The position numbers and the translations under genes were made by a program. Of a stretch of 64,000 nucleotides of DNA, positions 20,187 through 30,030 are shown in pieces. The notes under the pieces were generated by a model, which was given only the letters and a program-made list of their open reading frames with translations, ran no database searches and had not been told where the DNA came from. Positions within the stretch are counted from its first letter, which is position 1; the number at the start of each line of letters is the position of its first letter. The DNA comes from Raineyella sp. W15-4 (GTDB lineage Bacteria > Actinomycetota > Actinomycetes > Propionibacteriales > Propionibacteriaceae), in contig NZ_CP137079.1 of the NCBI RefSeq assembly GCF_033170155.1, forward strand, positions 2,294,001-2,358,000, in the 5' to 3' direction.

Positions 20187-21230
20187 CTAGCCCTTGCTCC
20201 TCCGGGCGCTCACCACACGCTGGAGGAGGACGAAGATGAGCAGGAACACGCCGATGAGCACCTTGGTCCACCACGAGTCGAGCCCTTCGCGGGCGATGAT
20301 CACCTGGAGCAGACCGTAGACGAACACGCCCACGACCGACCCGAGCACGAACCCGGAACCGCCGATCAGCAGCGTGCCGCCGATGGCGACCGGCGCGATG
20401 GCGTCCAGCTCCATGCCGATGCCGGTGAGGTTGAAGCCGGACTTGGTGTAGAGCGCGAACATGATGCCAGCGATCCCGGCGCAGACGCCGCTGAGCACGT
20501 AGACACCGACCCGGGTGAACCCGACCGGGAGACCCATCAGGCCGGCCGCCAGACCGTCGTCCCCGGAGCCGAGGGCGTAGACCGTACGTCCCACCCGGGT
20601 GTAGTGCAGGATCAGGAAACCCGCGACGATGACGATCACCGCGATGATCAACGACGCGTTGATCCGGAACACGTCAGAGCCCGTGCCCAGCTTGATGCCC
20701 CAGGAGGCCAGTCTCCCGAACCCGGGGTCGGTGATCGACAGCGACTGCACGCTGATGATGTTGCACAGCCCGCGGGCCAGGAACATGACGGCGAGCGACG
20801 CGATGAACGGTTGGACGTCGAAGTAGTGGACCATGATCCCGATCAGGGTGCCGCACACCGCCCCGACGAGCAGCGCGATCAGCAGCACGACCGGGAGCGG
20901 CACACCGGCGGTGAGCAGCACGGCGATCACGAGCCCCACCAGGGCGACCACGGCACCGACGGACAGGTCGATGCCGCCGGTCAGGATCACGAACGTCATC
21001 CCCACCGTGAGCACCAGCAGGTACGAGTTGTCCGCCACCAGATTGGAGAGCAGCCGCAACGAAATGAACCCACGATGAGGCGTCGAGTAGCGGAGCTGTC
21101 CGATCAGCAGCATCAGGACCAGTACGACACTGGCGCCCAGGACCGGGAGGAACCGGCGATCGATCCGGGGCAGCCGACGTGGCCGGGCGGCCGAGGAGGC
21201 TGCAAGTGGTTCGGTATCGACGCGCGACAT
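20187..21230 (-). CDS. Sugar ABC transporter permease (YjfF/AraZ-like)
   Basis: A 347-residue inner-membrane permease of the ribose/arabinose/galactofuranose importer family (BPD_transp_2), with about ten hydrophobic segments and the family motif LTGGIDLSVGAVVALVG plus IAPVAIGGTLLIGGSGFVLG. The ATG at 21228-21230 overlaps the stop of the upstream permease by one base (TGATG), so it is translationally coupled. With the ATPase and binding protein it probably imports L-arabinose, judged from neighbouring araA, araB and araD. Ends at the bidirectional terminator. Confidence 0.9.
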   Translation of the reverse strand: MSRVDTEPLAASSAARPRRLPRIDRRFLPVLGASVVLVLMLLIGQLRYSTPHRGFISLRLLSNLVADNSYLLVLTVGMTFVILTGGIDLSVGAVVALVGLVIAVLLTAGVPLPVVLLIALLVGAVCGTLIGIMVHYFDVQPFIASLAVMFLARGLCNIISVQSLSITDPGFGRLASWGIKLGTGSDVFRINASLIIAVIVIVAGFLILHYTRVGRTVYALGSGDDGLAAGLMGLPVGFTRVGVYVLSGVCAGIAGIMFALYTKSGFNLTGIGMELDAIAPVAIGGTLLIGGSGFVLGSVVGVFVYGLLQVIIAREGLDSWWTKVLIGVFLLIFVLLQRVVSARRSKG

Positions 21231-22328
21231 CACACGATCACTTTCTCTGCCGGAATCGAATCGGAGCCGGCCTGCCGACGCATGCGCCGTTCCTGCGCCC
21301 AGTCGCGGAACCGCGAGGACTGGGCGACGACCACAGCGATCACGACGATCGCCTTGAACAGCGGGGCGGTCTGCGAGGGCAGGTGGAACACGATCACGGC
21401 CCGCTCGATGGTGGTGAGGATCACGGCACCGACGAGGGTGCCGCTGAGGTAGAACTTGCCACCGCTCATCCGGGTCCCGCCCAGGACGACGCACATGATG
21501 GCGTCCATCTCCTTCATCAGGCCGATGTTGTTCGCATCCGCCGCCATGGTCGGCGCACCGTAGACGATCCCGGCCAGCCCAGCGAGGATCCCGCAGATGA
21601 TGTAGGTGGACCAGACGAGTGTCCGGGAAGGCACACCGGCGAGCCGGCTGGCCTCCGCGTTGATACCCACCGACTCGAGCAGCATGCCGAACGCGGTCCA
21701 CCTGGTCAGGACGGTCAGCGCGACGAAGACGACGAGCGCGATGATCACGGGGGGTGGGGATCCCCAGCACGAAACCGGACCCGAGCCATTTGAACGGCGG
21801 ACTGGTCACCGTGGTGATCTGTGCCTTGGTGATGAGCATGGCGATGCCGCGGCCGGCCACCATCAGGATCATCGTGGCGATGAAGGGCTGGATCTTGAGC
21901 CCGACCACCAGGAACCCGCTGAAGGCACCGATCACGAGCGCCACCACCAGGCCCAGCAGCACCGCCACGGCGACGGTCCCGACGCTGTCCGGGCTCGACG
22001 ACCCTCTGAGGAAGGTGAGCGAGAGCGACAGGGATATCGCCATCACCGCGCCGACCGACAGGTCGACGCCGCCGGTGGCGATGACCAGAGCCATCCCCAG
22101 ACCCAGCAGGGCCGGGGTCGCGGCCGTCCGCAGGATGTCGACGAGCTGCCCGAAGAAGTGCCCGTCGGTGAACGTGACGGCGAGGAAGCCGGGGCTCATC
22201 ACGTGGCACAGCACAAGGAGGACGACGAGCGCCACGATGGGCCAGAACATGTGGTGCGACGTGGCCCTGACCAGGATGTTCTGTCGGTCCACCACCTCGC
22301 GTGACTGCGACTGGGCGTCATGCGGCAT
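21230..22328 (-). pseudogene. Sugar ABC transporter permease (YtfT/AraW-like), frameshifted
   Basis: The first permease of the importer is split between two frames. Residues 1-193 or so read normally from MPHDAQSQ through LATGGVDLS-type family sequence (IATGGVDLSVGAVMA) to SGFVLGIPTP. Family sequence then resumes in another frame as VIIALVVFVALTVLTRW and runs to EKVIV and a stop at 21230. The break is a run of six C on the coding strand (G6 at 21749-21754); five C would restore the frame. Without correction the first frame stays open and fuses into the second permease as one 713-codon reading frame, which is an artefact. Genuine mutation, strain polymorphism, sequencing error or slippage at C6 are all possible. 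The start overlaps the ATPase gene by 11 bp. Confidence 0.85.
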
Positions 22329-23874
22329 CGGTCTTCACCTCGCTCGCGCGGCCGATCTCCTCCAGGACGGCATCCACACCCACCGACGGACCGTTCTCCA
22401 GTTCTCCGATCTTCGCGCGGTCACACATCACCGCGACCCGGTTGGCGACCCGCATGACCTCCTCCAGCTCGGAGGAGATGAAGACGACACACCGGCCATC
22501 GTCGGCGAGCTGGGTGACGAGCCGCTGGATCTCCGCCTTCGTCCCGATGTCGATGCCGCGGGTGGGCTCGTCCAGGATCAGCAGCGTCGGGTCGGTCGCC
22601 AGCCACCGGGCGAGCAGCACCTTCTGCTGGTTGCCGCCCGACAGGTTCCGGATCAGCATGTCCGGGTTGTTGGGATGGACGTCCAGGGCCACCATGAACT
22701 TCTCGACGATGGCGTCCAGCTCGGTCCTGGACAGCGGCCGGAGCACCCCGCGGCGTGCCTGCAGGGCGAGCGCGATGTTCTCCCGGATGCTCAGGTCCGC
22801 CACGATGCCGTCCCGCTTGCGGTCCTCGGTGGAGTAGACGATCTTGTGCTTGAGCGCGGTCAGCGGATCGGCGAGAGTGACCTTCTGGCCATCGACGTCG
22901 ACCTCGCCACTGTCCGCCCGGTCAGCACCGCACAGCAGCCGCGCAACCTCCGTACGTCCGGAGCCGAGCAGGCCGGCGAGCCCGAGCACCTCGCTGCGAC
23001 GGATGTCGAGCGAGAACGGCTGGACCGAGCCGCGCCGTCCGACGTCACGCGCACTGAGGAACAGCGGGGTCTCGCGGTCCTCCTCCGTACGTGTCCGGGC
23101 CTCACCCTCGATCGCCGCCAACGCCTCCCCGGACCGGCCGAGCATCATCGAGATGAGCTCGCGGCGGGGCAGATCGGCCGTCATCCGCTCGCCCACCAGT
23201 TGACCGTTGCGCAGCACGGTCATCCGGTCCGAGATCTCATAGACCTGGTTCAGGAAGTGCGAGACGAAGAGGATCGCCACACCGCTGTCCCTGATCTCCC
23301 GGATCACGTCGAAGAGTTCGGCGACCTCCTGCTGGTCGAGGCTGGAGGTCGGCTCGTCGAGGATCAGCACCTTCGCATCGAGCACGAGAGCCCGGGCGAT
23401 GGCGCAGAGTTGCTGCGAGGCGATCGTCAGCGATCCGAGCTGGGCCCTGGGGTCCACGGCCAGATGCAGCCGCTGGAGGTACTCCGCGGCGCGGGCCTGC
23501 GTCGCCCGCCAGTGGACGAAAGGCCCCCTGTGGACCTCGTGCCCGAGCATCACGTTCTCGGCGATGCTCAGGTTCGCGCACAGATTCACCTCCTGGTAGA
23601 CGGTGGCGATGCCCGCCGCCTGCGCTTCCGCGGTGCTCCTGAACTGGATGGGCTTCCCGTCCAGGGTGATCGATCCACGGGTGAGGTGGTGGACACCGGT
23701 GAGCGCCTTGATCAGGGTGGACTTCCCCGCACCGTTCTCCCCCATCAGGGCGTGCACCTCTCCCGGGAAGAGTCTGAAATCCACTCCCGAGAGAGCCTTC
23801 ACCCCGGGAAAGGTGACGGTGATGTCATGCATCGCCACCAGCGGTGGTGCATCCTTCGGTACTGCTTCAATCAT
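22318..23874 (-). CDS. Sugar ABC transporter ATP-binding protein (tandem ATPase)
   Basis: A 518-residue fusion of two ABC ATPase domains, typical of RbsA/AraG/YtfR. The first domain has Walker A MGENGAGKST, a degenerate signature LTIASQQL and Walker B VLILDEPTS. The second has the atypical nucleotide loop LLGSGRTE, signature LSGGNQQK and Walker B LLILDEPTRGIDIG. This asymmetry is normal for the family. The ATG at 23872-23874 (MIEAVPKDA) is chosen because the longer frame adds 76 unrelated residues. It lies between the binding protein and the permeases in one operon. Confidence 0.93.
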   Translation of the reverse strand: MIEAVPKDAPPLVAMHDITVTFPGVKALSGVDFRLFPGEVHALMGENGAGKSTLIKALTGVHHLTRGSITLDGKPIQFRSTAEAQAAGIATVYQEVNLCANLSIAENVMLGHEVHRGPFVHWRATQARAAEYLQRLHLAVDPRAQLGSLTIASQQLCAIARALVLDAKVLILDEPTSSLDQQEVAELFDVIREIRDSGVAILFVSHFLNQVYEISDRMTVLRNGQLVGERMTADLPRRELISMMLGRSGEALAAIEGEARTRTEEDRETPLFLSARDVGRRGSVQPFSLDIRRSEVLGLAGLLGSGRTEVARLLCGADRADSGEVDVDGQKVTLADPLTALKHKIVYSTEDRKRDGIVADLSIRENIALALQARRGVLRPLSRTELDAIVEKFMVALDVHPNNPDMLIRNLSGGNQQKVLLARWLATDPTLLILDEPTRGIDIGTKAEIQRLVTQLADDGRCVVFISSELEEVMRVANRVAVMCDRAKIGELENGPSVGVDAVLEEIGRASEVKTDAA

Positions 23875-23957
23875 CGGACCAGCCGTTCCTCTCTCACGGT
23901 CGTCACGACAGTGGGAGGCGTTCGACGGGCCGACCGCCCCCCACTCGACAGGACCGG

Positions 23958-24932
23958 TCAGTACTTGCGGGCGTCGATGGTCGCCTGGGTGATCGACTGG
24001 TCGAAGGTGGTCTCGGTGACGATGGTCTGCGTCGTACTGGACTGGCCGGCGTGCACCTTCTTGATCAGGTCGGCCAGCTGGTCGCCGAAGACCGGGTTGC
24101 ACTCGACCACGTAGTTGAACTTCTTGTCGTACAGGGCCTTCAGCCCGTCCTTCACCGCATCGACGGTGACGATCTTGATATCGGTGCCGGGCGTCTTGCC
24201 CGCGGCGGTGATCGCCTCCAGGGCACCGAGGCCCATGTCGTCGTTGTGGGCGAAGAGGAGGGTCATGTCGGGGTAGCTCTGCAGCGCCGCTTCCATGGCA
24301 GTCTTGCCCTCGGCGCGGGTGAAGTTGCCGGACGCCCGGCCGATGACCTGTGAGCCGACGACCGCCTCGAAACCGCTCTGCCGGTCGACCTGTGGGGCGG
24401 ACCCCATGGTGCCCTGCAGTTCGAAGATCTTCGCGTCGGGAGCGTTCTTCTTGACCCAGTCCCCGGCGGCCGTCCCCTCCTTCTTGAAGTCCGAGCCGAT
24501 GAAGCCCTGGTACGGGTCGCTCAGCGACGAGGTGACCGCACGGTCGGTCAGCACCAGCGGGATCTTGGCGTCCTTGATCTCCTGCAGCACCTGGTCCCAG
24601 CCGGTCTGGATCACCGGCGAGAAGGCGATGACATCCATGCCCTGGGCGATGAAGTCACGCAGCGCCTTGATCTGGTTCTCCTGCTTCTGCTGGGCGTCGA
24701 CGAAGGTGAGCTTGAAACCGTTCGCCTCGGTCAGGCTGGCCTTGATCGATTCGGTGTTCGCGGTCCGCCAACCACTTTCGGCACCGACCTGGGAGAAGCC
24801 GACCGTGATCGGGCCGCTTCCCCCCGAGCCGGACGAGCCGGAACCGCCGGAGTTCGAGCTGCACGCGGCAAGCCCCACGACGGGGATCGCCGCCAGCGCG
24901 GCTCCGAGGATTGAGCGTCGAGAGATGGGCAT
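23958..24932 (-). CDS. Sugar ABC transporter substrate-binding lipoprotein
   Basis: Periplasmic-binding-protein-like (Peripla_BP_4) lipoprotein of 324 residues. The signal contains a twin-arginine-like SRRS and ends at VVGLAAC (Cys24). A Gly/Ser tether precedes the binding domain (ITVGFSQVGAESGWRTANTE), with QGMDVIAFSPV and LLFAHNDDMGLGALEAI later. It resembles YtfQ-type galactofuranose/arabinose binders. First gene of the importer operon; the palindrome at 25045-25060 lies about 110 bp upstream. L-arabinose as ligand is inferred from neighbours. Confidence 0.9.
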   Translation of the reverse strand: MPISRRSILGAALAAIPVVGLAACSSNSGGSGSSGSGGSGPITVGFSQVGAESGWRTANTESIKASLTEANGFKLTFVDAQQKQENQIKALRDFIAQGMDVIAFSPVIQTGWDQVLQEIKDAKIPLVLTDRAVTSSLSDPYQGFIGSDFKKEGTAAGDWVKKNAPDAKIFELQGTMGSAPQVDRQSGFEAVVGSQVIGRASGNFTRAEGKTAMEAALQSYPDMTLLFAHNDDMGLGALEAITAAGKTPGTDIKIVTVDAVKDGLKALYDKKFNYVVECNPVFGDQLADLIKKVHAGQSSTTQTIVTETTFDQSITQATIDARKY

Positions 24933-25044
24933 GTGGTAACTCCTCCTTGAGTCCTTCTGCGACCTTCCACCGGCCGAGTCAACGCCGCTCGGCCGCACTG
25001 CCGTCACTGGCAGCCGGACGTCCGTAGCAACTCGCCCGACACCA

Positions 25045-25060
25045 ATGTGACCGGTAACAT
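25045..25060. promoter_or_regulatory. AraR-type operator 1 (importer side)
   Basis: ATGTGACCGGTAACAT, a one-mismatch version of the palindrome at 25273-25288, about 110 bp upstream of the binding-protein gene. LacI-family regulators bind such CG-centred palindromes; the LacI-type gene at 27133 is the obvious candidate. Confidence 0.7.
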
Positions 25061-25258
25061 CAGCTCTGTCAACGAACTCCTTCGCACAGCTTCATCACAT
25101 TTTCATCACGCCGTCGACACCGTTCCGGAGGTGGCGGTACGGCCGAGGGTCTTGACAAGAGCTCGACCACTGACGCCCAGCCCGTCTGATCACGGCGTCC
25201 CGACCACCCTCATCGACCCCCCGAGGAATCGACCCCGTCGAGACGCGAAACCCGGACC

Positions 25259-25288
25259 TTGACCGGATCGAAATGTTACCGGTAACAT
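25259..25288 (+). promoter_or_regulatory. Candidate araA promoter with AraR-type operator 2
   Basis: The perfect 16-bp palindrome ATGTTACCGGTAACAT (25273-25288) overlaps a possible promoter: TTGACC (25259-25264), an 18-bp spacer and TAACAT (25283-25288). The operator would cover the -10 box, consistent with repression. The palindrome is certain, the promoter is by eye. Confidence 0.7.
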
Positions 25289-25485
25289 CTCGCTCGACGC
25301 AGGCGCACAGGATGACGGACAAGGGAGTTCAGCAGCTGTCAGGGCGCCCCCGTGCGCATCCCTGACAGCGCGACTGCATCAGCTTCCTCGTCGACACCCT
25401 CGCGGCCTCTGTCGCCGCACGACACCACCCGGGGAGTACGGGCCGCGTCGGCGGCGTGCCGGTCCATCTCGACGAAGGAAAGCCC

Positions 25486-27018
25486 ATGCCCGGACGCAGC
25501 ATCACCCCTGATCTGTCCACCCTGAAGGTCTGGTTCCTGATCGGCAGCCAGGAACTCTACGGGGAGGACGTCTTGCGGCGCGTCGACGAACAGTCCCGGA
25601 CCATCGTCCGGCTGCTCGACGAGGCCCCGCAGATCCCGGTCGAGGTGATCCACAAGCCGGTCCTCACCGACACCGAGGGCATCGTCACCACCATCCGCGA
25701 GGCCAACGACGACCCCGAGGTGATCGGGGTGATCACCTGGATGCACACCTTCTCGCCGGCGAAGATGTGGATCCGCGGGCTGCGTACGCTGCAGAAGCCG
25801 CTGCTGCACCTGCACACCCAGGCCAACATCGAGCTGCCGTACGCCGATCTCGACTTCGACTTCATGAACCTCAACCAGTCCGCCCACGGCGACCGGGAGT
25901 TCGGCTACATCCTGTCGCGGCTCGGCATCCGGCGGAAGTCCGTGATCGGGCACGCCTCCGACCCGCGGGTCGCCACCGAGATCGGCGCCTGGGCCCGGGC
26001 CGCCGCCGGCCTGGCCGCCCTGAAAGGCATGAAGGTGGCCCGGTTCGGCGACAACATGCGCTACGTTGCCGTCACCGAAGGGGACAAGACCGAGGCGGAG
26101 ACCGTCTTCGGCGTCGCGGTCAACACCTGGCCGGTCAACGAGCTCGCCGCCAGCGTCGATGCGGTGACCGCGGAGCGGGTCGACGAGCTGGTCGCCGAGT
26201 ACGACGCGTCGTACGACGTTGTCCCCGAGCTGCGCGCCGGCGGCGCGTGCCGTGAGTCCTTGCGGGTCGCCGCCGAGCAGGAGCTCGGCCTGCGGGACTT
26301 CCTCGAGGAGGGCGGCTTCCACGCCTTCACCGACAGCTTCGAGGACCTCGGCACGCTGCGCCAGCTGCCCGGCATCGGGGTGCAGCGGCTGATGGCCGAC
26401 GGGTACGGCTTCGGCGCCGAGGGGGACTGGAAGACGGCGATCCTGGTCCGGCTCGCCGCGGTGATGGGGGCCGGGCTGCCCGGTGGCGCCTCGCTGATGG
26501 AGGACTACACCTACGACCTGACGCCGGGCCAGGAGGTGATCCTCGGCGCCCACATGCTCGAGGTCTCCTCGAACCTGACCACCGCCCGGCCCAGCCTGGA
26601 GATCCACCCGCTGGGCATCGGCGGCAAGGAGGACCCCTGCCGACTGGTGTTCACCGCCGACCCGGGCCCGGGGGTCGTCGTCGCGATGACCGACATCCGG
26701 GACCGCTTCCGGCTGATCGCCAACGCCGTCGACCTGGTCGAGCCGCCGGCCGACCTGCCCCGGCTGCCCGTCGGCCGGGCACTGTGGCGGCCCCAGCCGG
26801 CCTTCGTCACCTCGGCCCAGGCCTGGCTGGTGGCGGGCGCGGCGCACCACACCGTGCTGAGCACCGCGCTGACCCCGGAGGTCTTCGTCGACTTCGGCCG
26901 GATGGCGGGGGTCGAGATCGCCCTGATCGACGAGCACACCACCCTGCCGGCCTTCGAACGGGCCCTCGAGCTGGAAACGACGCTGCGGGGCGGCCCCGCA
27001 CCGACCGGGATCGCGTAA
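25486..27018 (+). CDS. araA: L-arabinose isomerase
   Basis: Interconverts L-arabinose and L-ribulose; 510 residues, close to the usual 500. Family motifs are visible: [16 protein letters not shown] at the N-terminus, [28 protein letters not shown], and the metal/substrate residues in [24 protein letters not shown] and [10 protein letters not shown]. The ATG at 25486 (MPGRSITPD) is chosen for its AAGGAAAG ribosome site; a GTG ten codons upstream is less likely. It is followed after 114 bp by the LacI-type regulator. Confidence 0.96.
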   Translation: MPGRSITPDLSTLKVWFLIGSQELYGEDVLRRVDEQSRTIVRLLDEAPQIPVEVIHKPVLTDTEGIVTTIREANDDPEVIGVITWMHTFSPAKMWIRGLRTLQKPLLHLHTQANIELPYADLDFDFMNLNQSAHGDREFGYILSRLGIRRKSVIGHASDPRVATEIGAWARAAAGLAALKGMKVARFGDNMRYVAVTEGDKTEAETVFGVAVNTWPVNELAASVDAVTAERVDELVAEYDASYDVVPELRAGGACRESLRVAAEQELGLRDFLEEGGFHAFTDSFEDLGTLRQLPGIGVQRLMADGYGFGAEGDWKTAILVRLAAVMGAGLPGGASLMEDYTYDLTPGQEVILGAHMLEVSSNLTTARPSLEIHPLGIGGKEDPCRLVFTADPGPGVVVAMTDIRDRFRLIANAVDLVEPPADLPRLPVGRALWRPQPAFVTSAQAWLVAGAAHHTVLSTALTPEVFVDFGRMAGVEIALIDEHTTLPAFERALELETTLRGGPAPTGIA

Positions 27019-27132
27019 AGTGACAGGGCCCAGGCGGGTCCGGGAGCGCCGCAACGTCGGTCCGGGAAACCGCGTCGTCCGCCGCGTCGGACCTGGAGTA
27101 GAGACCTGGGGGCGTCGAGAAAGGACCGTACG

Positions 27133-28164
27133 ATGCCAGCTGAGGGTGGCAGAGCCGCGAGCATGCGTGACGTGGCCCGGTTGGCGGGCGTCTCGCACCA
27201 GACGGTGTCGCGGGTGATCAACGACAGCCCCCGGATCCGGCCGGAGACCCGGGCCAGGGTACAGGCGGCGATCGCCGAGCTGGGCTACCGGCCCAGCGCG
27301 GTCGCCCGGGCCCTCGCCCACGGCCGGTCCCGGCGGATCGGGATGATCATCGAGTCCTCCAGCCACTACGGGCCGCTGAGCATGCTGCGTGGCAGCGAGG
27401 TGGCCGCCCGGAACGCCGGCTATTCGTCCACCACCTACACCGTGACACCGGGCTCCAGCGAGTCGTTCCGGGAGGGGGTGGAGTTCCTCGTCGGGCAGGA
27501 CGTCGAGGGGCTGGTGGTGATCGTGCCGCGGACGGAGTCCCTGGAGGCGCTGGGCGAGCTCGATCTGCCCGAGTCGTGCGTGCTGCTCGGCTCGCTGCCG
27601 GGGCGCGCCGGTGACCCGGCCCGCCACCTCGGACTCCCCCGGGTCGGCATCGACCAGGCCGCTGGTGCCCGGCTCGCGGTGCAGCACCTGCTCGACCAGG
27701 GACACCGGGTGATCGGTCATCTGAGCGGTCCGGCGGACTGGCTCGATGCGCAGGCCCGCCAGGCCGAGTGGCGCTACGTGCTGGAACAGGCCGGCCTGCC
27801 GGTCCCGCCGGCCGCCCACGGCGACTGGAGTCCCGATGCCGGCTATGCCGCCGCCGAGCAGCTGCTGCAGGTGCCGGGTCTGACGGCGGTGTTCGCCGGC
27901 AACGACCAGATGGCGCTGGGCCTGATCCACGCCCTGTCCGACCGCGGGCTGCGGATCCCGGAGGACATCAGCGTGGTGGGCTTCGACGACATCCCGGAGA
28001 GCCCGCACTTCCGGCCGCCGCTGACCACGATCCACCAGGACTTCGAGTCCCTGGGCGTGGCCGGGGTCGCGGTGCTGCTGGCCATCCTCGGCGAGGAGGT
28101 GCCGGCGCTGCCCCGGCGGATCGACCCCTCCCTGGTGATCCGGGAGTCGACCCGGGCGCTGTAG
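27133..28164 (+). CDS. LacI-family regulator, probable repressor of the arabinose genes
   Basis: A 343-residue LacI/GalR-type regulator. The N-terminal helix-turn-helix with hinge helix is textbook (MRDVARLAGVSHQTVSRVIN, then IAELGYRPSAVARALA). The effector domain has ESSSHYGPLSMLRGSE, a GIDQAAGARLAVQHLLDQGH segment and SVVGFDDIPESPHFRPPLTT. Its position between araA and araB and the three matching palindromes make an AraR-like role likely, with L-arabinose or a phosphorylated intermediate as effector. This is inference. Confidence 0.88.
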   Translation: MPAEGGRAASMRDVARLAGVSHQTVSRVINDSPRIRPETRARVQAAIAELGYRPSAVARALAHGRSRRIGMIIESSSHYGPLSMLRGSEVAARNAGYSSTTYTVTPGSSESFREGVEFLVGQDVEGLVVIVPRTESLEALGELDLPESCVLLGSLPGRAGDPARHLGLPRVGIDQAAGARLAVQHLLDQGHRVIGHLSGPADWLDAQARQAEWRYVLEQAGLPVPPAAHGDWSPDAGYAAAEQLLQVPGLTAVFAGNDQMALGLIHALSDRGLRIPEDISVVGFDDIPESPHFRPPLTTIHQDFESLGVAGVAVLLAILGEEVPALPRRIDPSLVIRESTRAL

Positions 28165-28221
28165 CCGGCCCAGGCCTGAACGGCCTGGAGCAGCACCGTG
28201 CGGCGCGGCCCGGGGCAGGGC

Positions 28222-29826
28222 TCAGAGGCGCTCGACGGCCGCCCGCTCGACCGCCAGCCCGCGCTCGAACCGCTCCATGAACGTGGCGAATCCGGCGACA
28301 TCGGCCGGGTCGGGATCCATCGCCGCCAGCTGCGTCCCGGCGAAGACCTTCGTCCGCAGGTAGTCGGGCAGTGACTCGTCGGCGGCCCGGTCGCGCAGGA
28401 ACGCGGCCAGCACGGCGATCCCCCAGGCTCCGCCCTCACCGGCACTCGACCCGACCGTCACCGGCGCGTCGAGTGCCGCGGCGAGGATCCGCTGACCCAC
28501 GCCCTCGGTCCGGAAGAAGCCACCGTGGCCGTACATCGAGGTGATGCGTACCCCCTCGCCGGTCAGGACGTCCATGCCGAGCCGCAGGGTGCCGAGCATG
28601 CCGAAGAGCTGGGCGCGCATGAAGTTCGCCAGGTTGAGGGTGCTGTCGGGGGTACGGACGACCATCGGGCGGCCCTCCGCCAGGCCGACGTTGTGTTCCC
28701 CGGAGAGGAAGTTGTAGGTCAGCAGCCCGCCGCCGTCGGCGTCGGCGGTGAGTGCCGCCCGGAACAGGGTCTCGAACACCCGGGACGGCTCGGCCGGGGC
28801 GCCGAGTGCCGTGGCGAACTCGCCGAAGACCCCGGCCCACGCGTCGACCTCGCTGGCGCCGTTGTTGCAGTGCACCATGGCGACCGGGTCGCCCGACGGG
28901 GTGGTGACCATGTCGAGCTCCGGGTGCATCCGGTCGAGCTCGTGGTCGAGCACCACCATGGCGAAGATGCTGGTGCCGGCGCTGACGTTGCCGGTGAGTG
29001 GGGCGACCGAGCCGGTGGCCACCATGCCGGTGCCCGCGTCGCCCTCCGGTGGGCACAGCGGGACACCGGGCCGCAGGGTGCCGGTCGGATCGAGCAGCAG
29101 TGCCCCCTCGGGGGTCAGCGTGCCGGCGTCCTGGCCGGCCGACAACACGGTCGGCAGCAGGTCACCGGCCCGCCACGGCATCCCCTCGGCGGACGCCACC
29201 TCGTCGAACCGGTCGATCATCCCGGCGACGTAGCTCCCGGTCGCGGAATCGATCGGGAACATGCCGCTGGCGTCGCCGACGCCGATCACCCGCCGGCCGG
29301 TCAGCCGCCAGTGGACGTAGCCGGCCAGGGTGGTGATCTGGGCGACCCGGGAGACGTGCTCCTCCCCGTCGAGCATCGCCTGGCGCAGGTGGGCGATGCT
29401 CCAGCGCTGCGGGACGTGGAAGTCGAAGAGCCTGGTCAACTCGTCGGCGGCCCGCCCGGTGGAGGTGTTGCGCCAGGTGCGGAACGGGACGAGCAGCTCA
29501 CCCTCCGCGTCGAAGGCGAGGTAGCCGTGCATCATCGCAGAGACGCCCAGCGCCCCGAGCCCGGTGAGCTCGAGGCCGAAGCGGCGCCGTACGTCGGCGG
29601 CAAGGTCCGCATAGCAGGCCTGCACGCCCTCCCAGACCGCGTCCAGCGCGTACGTCCAGCGGCGGTCGACGAACTGGTTCTCCCAGGCATGGCTCCCCAC
29701 CCCGATCGGCTCGTGGTCGGGGCCGATCAGCACTGCCTTGATGCGCGTCGAGCCCAGCTCCATGCCGAGCACTGCCGTCCCTGCGGCGATGGCCTCCCGG
29801 GCCCGGTCCGTGATGGGGTCGATCAT
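28222..29826 (-). CDS. araB: L-ribulokinase or related FGGY-family kinase
   Basis: Phosphorylates L-ribulose to L-ribulose 5-phosphate; 534 residues, FGGY carbohydrate kinase family. The N-terminal domain shows [20 protein letters not shown] and [15 protein letters not shown]. The C-terminal part has [31 protein letters not shown] and [18 protein letters not shown]. It is divergent from araD with the third AraR-type palindrome between them. The assignment to L-ribulose rests on family and the araA/araD context; its sequence is closer to the larger FGGY variant than to E. coli AraB. Confidence 0.88.
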   Translation of the reverse strand: MIDPITDRAREAIAAGTAVLGMELGSTRIKAVLIGPDHEPIGVGSHAWENQFVDRRWTYALDAVWEGVQACYADLAADVRRRFGLELTGLGALGVSAMMHGYLAFDAEGELLVPFRTWRNTSTGRAADELTRLFDFHVPQRWSIAHLRQAMLDGEEHVSRVAQITTLAGYVHWRLTGRRVIGVGDASGMFPIDSATGSYVAGMIDRFDEVASAEGMPWRAGDLLPTVLSAGQDAGTLTPEGALLLDPTGTLRPGVPLCPPEGDAGTGMVATGSVAPLTGNVSAGTSIFAMVVLDHELDRMHPELDMVTTPSGDPVAMVHCNNGASEVDAWAGVFGEFATALGAPAEPSRVFETLFRAALTADADGGGLLTYNFLSGEHNVGLAEGRPMVVRTPDSTLNLANFMRAQLFGMLGTLRLGMDVLTGEGVRITSMYGHGGFFRTEGVGQRILAAALDAPVTVGSSAGEGGAWGIAVLAAFLRDRAADESLPDYLRTKVFAGTQLAAMDPDPADVAGFATFMERFERGLAVERAAVERL

Positions 29827-29943
29827 CGTTGATCCTCCTGGTCGTTCCTGGTGCCGGCGGCTCGTCGTCCACCGGTGATACCGAGCATGTCACGTCCGCA
29901 CACCGGTTCTGCACAGGGGTGCACTGGATCTCCTCCAGAATGA

Positions 29944-29959
29944 ATGTTACCGTTCACAT
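29944..29959. promoter_or_regulatory. AraR-type operator 3 (araB/araD spacer)
   Basis: ATGTTACCGTTCACAT differs at two positions from the perfect palindrome at 25273-25288. It lies 118 bp from the araB start and 72 bp from the araD start, well placed to control both. Confidence 0.65.
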
Positions 29960-30030
29960 TGCCGGGTGACAGTAGCCCGGACCGACAAACACGCGAGACC
30001 GGGCACCGGAGCCCGGCAAGGGAGGTAGCC

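Larger units (their letters stand above)
24933..25485. other. Divergent control region of the arabinose locus
   Basis: A 553-bp non-coding stretch between the importer operon (leftward) and araA (rightward), lower in GC than its flanks. It holds two palindromes of the same type (25045-25060 and 25273-25288) and a candidate promoter for araA. No convincing gene is seen; the reading frames crossing it lack ribosome sites and family similarity. Confidence 0.7.

Noticed and set aside
20187-22328. A single 713-residue double permease
   Set aside because: The middle of this frame is nonsense that covers the second half of the first permease in another frame. It is better explained by a one-base shift at the C6 run.
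25339-28035. 898-codon open frame on the minus strand opposite araA and the LacI-type gene
   Set aside because: It mirrors two well-conserved genes and has no ribosome site, motif or sensible composition.
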